A program made the translations under genes and the position numbers. From an uncultured Armatimonadota bacterium (GTDB lineage Bacteria; Armatimonadota; Armatimonadia; Armatimonadales; Armatimonadaceae): a stretch of 12,491 nucleotides of DNA. Numbering within the stretch: position 1 is the first letter of the stretch; every line of letters starts with the position of its first letter. Location: NCBI GenBank assembly GCA_903915615.1, contig CAIWTR010000248.1, forward strand, positions 1 through 12,491, given 5' to 3'. The notes beneath the pieces are model-generated. The model saw only the letters and a program-made list of their open reading frames with translations, was not told the DNA's origin and did not search any database. Positions 7,247-11,698 of this stretch are shown piece after piece.

Positions 7247-7482
7247 GCACAGCGCAAAATCATGCGTGAGCAACCGCTAACCGCAAGTCAGCTATTCCGA
7301 TCAGCAAGCAAGTTCAGGCAGCGGTTACTGTTCTGAAAGAAAAGCTCGCAGGATCTCCATGGCCTGCATCTGAGAAGGATGACCTCGCAAAGCAGGATTC
7401 TGGATCCAAGCGCGAGACGGGCGAGTAGGCTGAACGCCTAGAGCAAGGAGGGGAGGCCAGCGGCCTCCCCTTTTTCGTTACT
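7247..7482 (+). repeat. Tandem repeat unit 4 (about 236 bp): frameshifted protease 3' end copy abutting pyrE
   Basis: Its coding part groups with unit 3, sharing the Val-Thr-Val variant. It differs from unit 3 by five synonymous changes in the second half, plus a 1-nt deletion and replacement changes near 7276-7292 that destroy the frame. Its stop-to-terminator spacer is identical to units 1 and 2, so the unit is a mosaic. The right end contains the TAA stop of pyrE (7478-7480, minus strand). Confidence 0.92.
7450..7475 (+). terminator. Intrinsic terminator 4 (repeat copy, next to the pyrE stop)
   Basis: Same hairpin in repeat unit 4, directly downstream of pyrE on the opposite strand. On the minus strand the hairpin forms but no U-run follows it, so it is a poor terminator for pyrE. 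Confidence 0.87.
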
Positions 7483-8056
7483 TCTTACCCGTGGAACCTG
7501 GGCGTGTAATCGGTGTTGCTTCCAGCCAGTCAGGAATCTCATCCGGGGCCCAGCTCTGGACATTCAGCGCCAAAACGGATGCAAGTGGTACCCCAAAATC
7601 GACCTTGCCACCCGAGCGGTCAACTAGGACGCCGACGCCGACAAGCTCGGAACCATGGGCATTGACAAGCTCGATGCACTCATTGATGCTGCCGCCAGTT
7701 GTCAGGATGTCATCTACTACGAGCACGCGCTGGCCGGCTTCCATATGCTCTGGGCGGCGCAGGAAACGCTTTCCATCGGGACCCTTTTCGCCATAGGCCG
7801 CGGTGGCTCCAAGATGCCTTGCGACCTCGTAGGCAAGCACGATGCCAAGTGTGGTTGGCCCAAGGACGACATCAGGTTTTACATCCGCGCATTGCGCTGC
7901 AAGCGCACGTCCAAGCTGCTCAACATACTCCGGATAGCGGAGAACGTGGAACTTTTCAAAGTATCGATCAGAGTGACGACCGCTGGTCAATACGAAGTGA
8001 CCGGACAGCAATGCGCCGGTTTTTTCAAACAGGGAGAGGGCTTCAGTTTCAGTCAT
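7478..8056 (-). CDS. pyrE: Orotate phosphoribosyltransferase
   Basis: Converts orotate and PRPP to orotidine 5'-monophosphate in cytosolic pyrimidine synthesis. The 192 residues are full length for the family. SGHFVLTSGRHSDRYFEK (18-35) is the orotate-binding N-terminal block. VVLGPTTLGIVLAYEVAR (63-80) and the PRPP-binding loop VLVVDDILTTGGS (111-123) are intact. The tail WAPDEIPDWLEATPITRPGS resembles the shorter 'thermophile-type' PyrE proteins, but that type's usual Cys pair is absent. ATG at 8056 has no Shine-Dalgarno site; a -10-like TACAAT 9 nt upstream suggests a nearly leaderless mRNA. It is divergent from the fumarase operon and convergent with the S41 protease repeat array, whose last unit contains its stop codon. 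Confidence 0.95.
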   Translation of the reverse strand: MTETEALSLFEKTGALLSGHFVLTSGRHSDRYFEKFHVLRYPEYVEQLGRALAAQCADVKPDVVLGPTTLGIVLAYEVARHLGATAAYGEKGPDGKRFLRRPEHMEAGQRVLVVDDILTTGGSINECIELVNAHGSELVGVGVLVDRSGGKVDFGVPLASVLALNVQSWAPDEIPDWLEATPITRPGSTGKK

Positions 8057-8065
8057 AGCACGTTG

Positions 8066-8071
8066 ATTGTA
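8066..8071 (-). promoter_or_regulatory. Putative pyrE -10 element (leaderless-type)
   Basis: TACAAT on the minus strand, within CGGTACAAT, 9 nt before the pyrE ATG. A start 6-7 nt downstream would leave a leader of only 2-4 nt, which matches the missing Shine-Dalgarno site. No clear -35. Confidence 0.4.
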
Positions 8072-8095
8072 CCGATGTCCGCTTGTCCACGGCGG

Positions 8096-8101
8096 TATAC
8101 T
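8096..8101 (+). promoter_or_regulatory. Putative -10 element of the fumarase operon
   Basis: TATACT (5/6 to TATAAT), about 35 nt before the fumarase alpha ATG. It faces away from the pyrE -10, so the two promoters share one short intergenic region of 80 nt. No good -35 is seen. Its position argues against the in-frame ATG at 8083 as the true start. Confidence 0.4.
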
Positions 8102-8136
8102 TGAGACACTTCATCCCCCGAATTCAGGTGCCCAAG

Positions 8137-9075
8137 ATGGCTTCAGCTCCGCTCTTTGACAACATCCTCGAACTCATCCGCGTGACGTCGACCGACCTGC
8201 CGCCGGATGTCCGTAAGGCCCTCCTAGATGGCACAGCCAAGGAACGCTTTGGCTCCCGGGCTCTCCTCGCACTTGATACCATCGACACCAATATCAAAAT
8301 GGCAGCCGATGGCTCGGCACCTATCTGCCAGGACACCGGGATGATCAAGTTCTTCGTACATCACCCCGTTGGCTACGACACGCTCACCTTTCGCAAGGTC
8401 GCCGAAAATGCCGTCGCTGAAGCAACATCCAAAGGCTATCTCCGCCAGAACAGTGTCGAAGCGCTGAGCGGCAAGAACTCCGGAAACAACATCGGGCCCG
8501 GTACGCCTTTGTTCCACTTTGAGGCGTGGGAGCATCCAACCGTGGATGTCCGCTGCATGCTAAAGGGTGGCGGTTGCGAAAATGTCGGTGCGCAATACTC
8601 CCTTCCGATGGAATTTCCTGAGCTTGGCGTCAAGGCGGGACGTGATATTGCCGGCTGTCGCACCGCGGTGCTCCACGCCGTTTGGAAGGCACAGGGCCAA
8701 GGCTGCGCGCCGGGCTTTGTCGGTGTCTGTATTGGTGGGGATCGCGCTAGCGGCCTCGATGCGGCGAAGGAACAGCTGCTCCGTGTGGTTGGCGATACCA
8801 ATTCGCGAGAAGACCTGTCAGGCTTTGAGCAGGATATTGTTGATACGGCAAATGGTCTTGGCATCGGCCCGATGGGCTTCGGCGGAGAGACAACCCTTCT
8901 TGGCTGCAAAGTCACGGAACGTAACCGCCTCCCAGCATCGTTCTTTGTGTCTGTGAGCTACGCCTGTTGGGCACACCGCCGCCGCGGCGTTGTCCTGGAT
9001 GGCGCAACAGACAACATCGTCCGCTGGCTGTACACAGATGCTGAGGAAGTCCTACCCGGTGGTCATCCCTCCTAA
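8137..9075 (+). CDS. Class I (Fe-S) fumarate hydratase / tartrate dehydratase-type alpha subunit
   Basis: With the beta subunit at 9745-10332 this should form an oxygen-sensitive [4Fe-4S] hydro-lyase. Fumarate to malate in the TCA cycle is most likely, but L-tartrate dehydratase has the same architecture and cannot be excluded. 312 residues. Motifs: ICQDTGM (Cys64), GNNIGPGTP, MLKGGGCEN (143-149), CAPGFVGVCIGGDRASG (Cys190), GPMGFGGETTLLGCKV (244-259) and SYACWAHRRRG (Cys277). By family comparison Cys64, Cys190 and Cys277 are the likely cluster ligands (inference). ATG at 8137 is chosen because AGGTG lies about 6 nt upstream, MASAPLFDNILELIR is a normal family N-terminus, and the likely -10 element lies inside the longer alternative from 8083. 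The 3' end overlaps the sanA-like gene. Confidence 0.93.
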   Translation: MASAPLFDNILELIRVTSTDLPPDVRKALLDGTAKERFGSRALLALDTIDTNIKMAADGSAPICQDTGMIKFFVHHPVGYDTLTFRKVAENAVAEATSKGYLRQNSVEALSGKNSGNNIGPGTPLFHFEAWEHPTVDVRCMLKGGGCENVGAQYSLPMEFPELGVKAGRDIAGCRTAVLHAVWKAQGQGCAPGFVGVCIGGDRASGLDAAKEQLLRVVGDTNSREDLSGFEQDIVDTANGLGIGPMGFGGETTLLGCKVTERNRLPASFFVSVSYACWAHRRRGVVLDGATDNIVRWLYTDAEEVLPGGHPS

Positions 9076-9745
9076 GCTCCGCAAGGCCATTAAGCCTGCG
9101 GCCATCACCGCCGCGCTCCTAACCGCTGCTGTCTGCACGGCAAGTGTGGTCTCTGAGCGTGTCGTGATGACTGCTGCGAATGGCCGCCTATTTGATGCGA
9201 CTGCCGATGTGCCTCTCCACGATGTGGCTGTGGTTCTCGGGACATCGCCAAAGGTCGCCGGTGGGCGGCCAAACATACTGTACGAGGCCCGGATCGATGC
9301 GGCGGCACAGCTTTATATGGCAGGGCGTGTCAAGTGCCTGTTGGTGAGCGGAGACAATGGCGACCTGCGCTATAACGAGCCGACACGGATGCGCGCTGAT
9401 CTCATCCGCCGAGGTATTCCAGCAAAGGATGTCGTTTGCGACTACGCGGGGTTTCGGACGCTGGACTCCATCGTCCGTGCGCAAAAAGTCTTTGGACAGA
9501 ACAGCTTCGTGATCGTAAGCCAGCCGTTTCATAATGAACGTGCGGTCTACATTGCCCGGCAGCGAGGCATCGATGCCATCGGCTACAACGCCGTACAGGC
9601 TCCCCTTGGAATGGGACTTTGGATGCGCGAGCGGCTTGCACGATTTACAGCAATTCTTGATATCAATGTGTTCAACCGGCAGCCACGCTACCTTGGAAAG
9701 CGTGAGCCAATGCCGACCGACGTGGAAAATTGTGAGGTGAAGTGA
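9059..9745 (+). CDS. sanA: SanA/YdcF-like (DUF218) membrane-anchored envelope protein
   Basis: 228 residues from the GTG at 9059. A hydrophobic N-terminal helix (about 13-32) anchors an extracytoplasmic DUF218 domain. The SanA pattern is clear: VAVVLGTSPKVAGGRPN, then LLVSGDNGDLRYNEPTRM, DYAGFRTLDSIVRAQKVFG, and SQPFHNERAVYIARQRGIDA. In E. coli SanA loss affects vancomycin exclusion and envelope integrity; the biochemical activity is unsettled. The GTG is preferred because GAGGAAG sits 9 nt before it. An in-frame ATG at 9038 (7 more residues) lacks such a site. The gene overlaps the fumarase alpha gene by 17 nt (38 nt with the ATG start), and its TGA shares one base with the beta-subunit ATG. 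It is therefore embedded between two subunits of one enzyme, an odd position. Confidence 0.88.
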   Translation: MVIPPKLRKAIKPAAITAALLTAAVCTASVVSERVVMTAANGRLFDATADVPLHDVAVVLGTSPKVAGGRPNILYEARIDAAAQLYMAGRVKCLLVSGDNGDLRYNEPTRMRADLIRRGIPAKDVVCDYAGFRTLDSIVRAQKVFGQNSFVIVSQPFHNERAVYIARQRGIDAIGYNAVQAPLGMGLWMRERLARFTAILDINVFNRQPRYLGKREPMPTDVENCEVK

Positions 9746-10332
9746 TGGCGACAGTTCGATTAACAACTCCATTGACCGAAGAGGCTGTGCGTGCGCTGAA
9801 GGCCGGCGATGATGTGTTGATTTCTGGCACGATGTACACCGGGCGGGATGCGGTTCACAAGTACCTGGCGGGCGGTGGGGCGGTCCCGGATGGCGTTGAC
9901 CTCAATGGCGCTGTGATTTACCACTGTGGCCCGGTTGTCATCGAGCGCGGCGAGGGTGATGACCGTAGCTTCACGGTCAAAGCGGCCGGACCGACGACGA
10001 GTATCCGTGAAGAACCGTATCAGGCAGGTCTGATTGGCAAGTATGGGCTGCGTGGCGTGATTGGCAAGGGTGGGATGGGAGCGAAAACGCTTGAAGCCTG
10101 CCGTGAACACGGGGCCGTCTACCTCCATGCCATCGGGGGGGCGGCGCAGGTGTATGCAGAGTGCATTGAGCGCGTCGATGATGTCTATCTCGAAGAGTTT
10201 GGCTCACCCGAAGCGATCTGGGTTTTGCATGTGCGAGACTTTCCAGCGATTGTGACGATGGACTCGCATGGTTCATCGCTGCACGCCGATGTGGCTGCGG
10301 CATCGCTAAGCGCGCTAAAGGGCGCGTTCTAG
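9745..10332 (+). CDS. Class I (Fe-S) fumarate hydratase / tartrate dehydratase-type beta subunit
   Basis: 195-residue partner of the alpha subunit. Visible family blocks are LTEEAVRALKAGDDVLISGTMYTGRDAVH split over residues 10-38, IYHCGPV (58-64), AAGPTTSIREE (80-90), GVIGKGGMG (104-112) and HAIGGAAQVYAE (128-139). These build the swivelling domain that completes the active site. Length is normal for separate beta subunits. ATG at 9745 is chosen; an overlapping GTG at 9742 is also in frame. GAGGTGA lies about 6 nt upstream and the TGATG junction couples it to the SanA-like gene. The stop TAG overlaps the convergent VOC gene's stop in a shared CTAG. Confidence 0.93.
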   Translation: MATVRLTTPLTEEAVRALKAGDDVLISGTMYTGRDAVHKYLAGGGAVPDGVDLNGAVIYHCGPVVIERGEGDDRSFTVKAAGPTTSIREEPYQAGLIGKYGLRGVIGKGGMGAKTLEACREHGAVYLHAIGGAAQVYAECIERVDDVYLEEFGSPEAIWVLHVRDFPAIVTMDSHGSSLHADVAAASLSALKGAF

Positions 10333-10736
10333 CCCGTTCGGATTGGGCTTGCGATGTACCAAATGTGCCCGGCGGTATCGCGAAGCTTTGCAGCCCGATA
10401 GCCTGTTGGTTGGTCAGCCGGTTCGCGGACAACCTGTCCGCCGTTCGCCAGCCCGAGTGTCATAACATCATCCACGGATGCCACGACCACGTGTAGGAGC
10501 ACGGGTGTGCCTCCGAGGGTTTCTGGTGAGACATTGTGGGGCGGACATTCATCGGCGAGCATCAAGAGAGCGTCCCCGATACGGATATTTGCGTGGAGCA
10601 GTCGGCCATTTGGTGAATCGATGCGGTCCAAAACCGTTGCACTGAAGACGGAAACGTAGAATTGTAAAGTTGCTGATGCATCTTTGGCGGCGAGCATCGG
10701 TATGATTCCCGCTGCCAGTGTTTCCGTAAATGTCAT
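10329..10736 (-). CDS. VOC superfamily (PhnB/glyoxalase-like) protein
   Basis: 135 residues covering one PhnB-like VOC domain made of two beta-alpha-beta-beta-beta modules. Recognisable stretches are IPMLAAKDASATLQFYVSVF near the start, GRLLHANIRIGDALLMLADE in the middle, SPETLGGTPVLLHVVV, and a C-terminal LRDTAGHIWYIASP. Relatives include 3-demethylubiquinone methyltransferase-like and antibiotic-resistance-like proteins, but the substrate cannot be told from sequence. The usual DPFGH is DTAGH here, so metal binding is uncertain. ATG at 10736 has no Shine-Dalgarno site. TACAAT ends 5 nt before it, which suggests a leaderless mRNA. The gene is convergent with the fumarase operon and overlaps it at CTAG. 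Confidence 0.85.
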   Translation of the reverse strand: MTFTETLAAGIIPMLAAKDASATLQFYVSVFSATVLDRIDSPNGRLLHANIRIGDALLMLADECPPHNVSPETLGGTPVLLHVVVASVDDVMTLGLANGGQVVREPADQPTGYRAAKLRDTAGHIWYIASPIRTG

Positions 10737-10741
10737 TGCGC

Positions 10742-10747
10742 ATTGTA
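10742..10747 (-). promoter_or_regulatory. Putative -10 element of the VOC gene (leaderless)
   Basis: TACAAT on the minus strand within GCGTACAAT. Only 5 nt separate it from the ATG, so initiation 6-7 nt downstream would fall on the A of the start codon. The sequence just upstream is the terminator of the preceding gene, so the VOC gene needs its own promoter. Confidence 0.45.
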
Positions 10748-10771
10748 CGCACACGGGGAGTAGCGATACCG

Positions 10772-10807
10772 AAAAGCCCCCCTCTGCAGGCTGCAGAGAG
10801 GGGCTTT
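10772..10807 (-). terminator. Intrinsic terminator of the glycine-rich protein gene
   Basis: Read on the minus strand, the arms AGCCCCTCTCTGCAG and CTGCAGAGGGGGGCT pair over 15 positions with one G-U wobble, followed by TTTT. The A-run on the other side makes it potentially bidirectional. It separates the glycine-rich gene from the VOC gene. Confidence 0.9.
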
Positions 10808-10827
10808 ATCACTGTGAGAGTGCGGGA

Positions 10828-11289
10828 TTAGTTTCCGCCAGGACCACCCGGACCGCCTGGCCCACCAGGACCACCTTGGCGCTGATCCTGTGGCAACGTA
10901 GCCTTTGCAACCAGCTTAAGGCCTTCTGCAGAGTACTGGAAGAGAGTGTCTCCACGGAGAACATAGACATAGCGCTCGGTTGCTGTTACGACAGGTTGCA
11001 TTCCGCCACCCATCATTCCGCGCATCATCCCGCCGCCCTGTCCACCGCCGAAGCCGCCGCCAGGTCCGCCTTGACCACCTGGGAAGCCACCGCCGCCGGG
11101 GCCGCCCTGTCCACCTGGAAAGCCGCCGCCGCCAGGTCCACCCTGACCACCAAAGCCAGGTCGTCCGCCCTGCTGACCAGCTTGACCCTGGACATTGGGT
11201 GTCTGTGCCTTCGCTGCTGTGTAAACGGTTCCAAGACCAGTTGCGACAAACGCTCCAAGCGCGATACCAGCAAGTATTTGCTTATTCAT
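10828..11289 (-). CDS. Secreted glycine/proline-rich repeat protein with a short conserved C-terminal module
   Basis: 153 residues. An N-terminal signal peptide (1 to about 29, ILAGIALGAFVATGLGTVYTAAKA then Q) implies export. Residues 35-97 are low-complexity Gly/Pro/Gln/Phe with a 12-residue unit GGQGGPGGGGFP repeated at 47-58 and 59-70 and partly at 71-80, then a Met-rich patch (MMRGMMGGGM). Residues 99-133 are ordinary sequence (ATERYVYVLRGDTLFQYSAEG) that reads like one blade-type module with beta strands. The tail is a collagen-like GGP repeat. ATG at 11289 follows AAGGAG 7 nt upstream; a longer start at 11313 has no such support. Function is unknown. A structural or surface role is a guess from composition only. 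Confidence 0.85.
   Translation of the reverse strand: MNKQILAGIALGAFVATGLGTVYTAAKAQTPNVQGQAGQQGGRPGFGGQGGPGGGGFPGGQGGPGGGGFPGGQGGPGGGFGGGQGGGMMRGMMGGGMQPVVTATERYVYVLRGDTLFQYSAEGLKLVAKATLPQDQRQGGPGGPGGPGGPGGN
11050..11151 (-). repeat. 36-bp tandem repeat coding the GGQGGPGGGGFP units
   Basis: Nearly three in-frame copies of a 36-nt unit inside the glycine-rich gene, with third-base differences between copies. Replication slippage here would change the protein by 12 residues at a time. Confidence 0.8.
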
Positions 11290-11360
11290 GGCAATTCTCC
11301 TTAGGACCAACATTGGGATGTATTTGCTGCCACCACATGACTGCGTCTCCCGATGTATAG

Positions 11361-11385
11361 ATTATGCATCTGGATTGTGAATCAA
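11361..11385 (-). promoter_or_regulatory. Possible promoter of the glycine-rich protein gene
   Basis: On the minus strand TTGATT (11380-11385, 4/6 to TTGACA) is followed by CATAAT (11361-11366, 5/6 to TATAAT). The spacing of 13 nt is too short, so one of the two is probably wrong. The AT-rich stretch 11345-11400 is the best promoter region upstream of 11289. Confidence 0.25.
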
Positions 11386-11498
11386 TCGTGAACGAATGTA
11401 AGAGTCAAAGTGTAATGTTGGACATTGTGAGCTGCAAGCTTGGCCGTTGCGTGTGAGGCATCTGGCGAGATGTTCAGCAATTAAAAGCAATTATGATG

Positions 11499-11582
11499 AG
11501 CTCACCCAAACAATCTCCGGTCCATGGACCGATATTGGACAGCCTCCGCGATGTGGCTTTCGGAAATCGACTCCTCCGATGC
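11499..11582 (-). pseudogene. Detached second copy of the comM 3' end (27 codons plus stop)
   Basis: 84 nt matching the true comM end at 11615-11698 with an offset of exactly 116 nt. In the comM frame it encodes the same residues, ASEESISESHIAEAVQYRSM then DRRLFG and a stop. The five base differences are CAA/CAG, CGG/CGC, TCC/TCT, AGA/AGG and GGG/GGT, all synonymous. No start codon or ribosome binding site serves it, so it is a gene fragment and not a gene. Confidence 0.93.
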
Positions 11583-11614
11583 GAGCTCATTATCAGAATA
11601 CAAACCTCGCTCAA

Positions 11615-11698
11615 AGCTCAACCAAACAACCTCCGGTCCATAGAGCGATACTGGACAGCCTCCGCGATGTGGCTTTCGGAAATCGACTCCTCCGATGC
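11615..11698 (-). repeat. In-gene copy of the duplicated comM 3' end
   Basis: Last 27 codons and stop of the live comM gene, the partner of the copy at 11499-11582. Similarity ends abruptly after GCATCGGAG on the coding strand, at the junction with residues IADL. Confidence 0.93.

Larger units (their letters stand above)
11290..11617. other. Intergenic region between the glycine-rich gene and comM
   Basis: 328 nt without a convincing gene. It contains the leader and likely promoter of the glycine-rich gene (11290-11400), about 100 nt in which I recognise nothing apart from a small direct repeat AGCAATTA near 11476-11492, and a detached copy of the comM 3' end (11499-11582). No clear terminator for comM is visible. 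Confidence 0.6.

Noticed and set aside
6536..7482. CRISPR array or satellite-type repeat
   Set aside because: Units are 237 bp, contiguous, without short repeats and unique spacers, and clearly derive from the adjacent coding sequence and its terminator.
8083..8136. Longer fumarase alpha subunit starting at the ATG at 8083
   Set aside because: It has no ribosome binding site, overlaps the likely -10 element at 8096-8101, and adds residues that are not part of the family.
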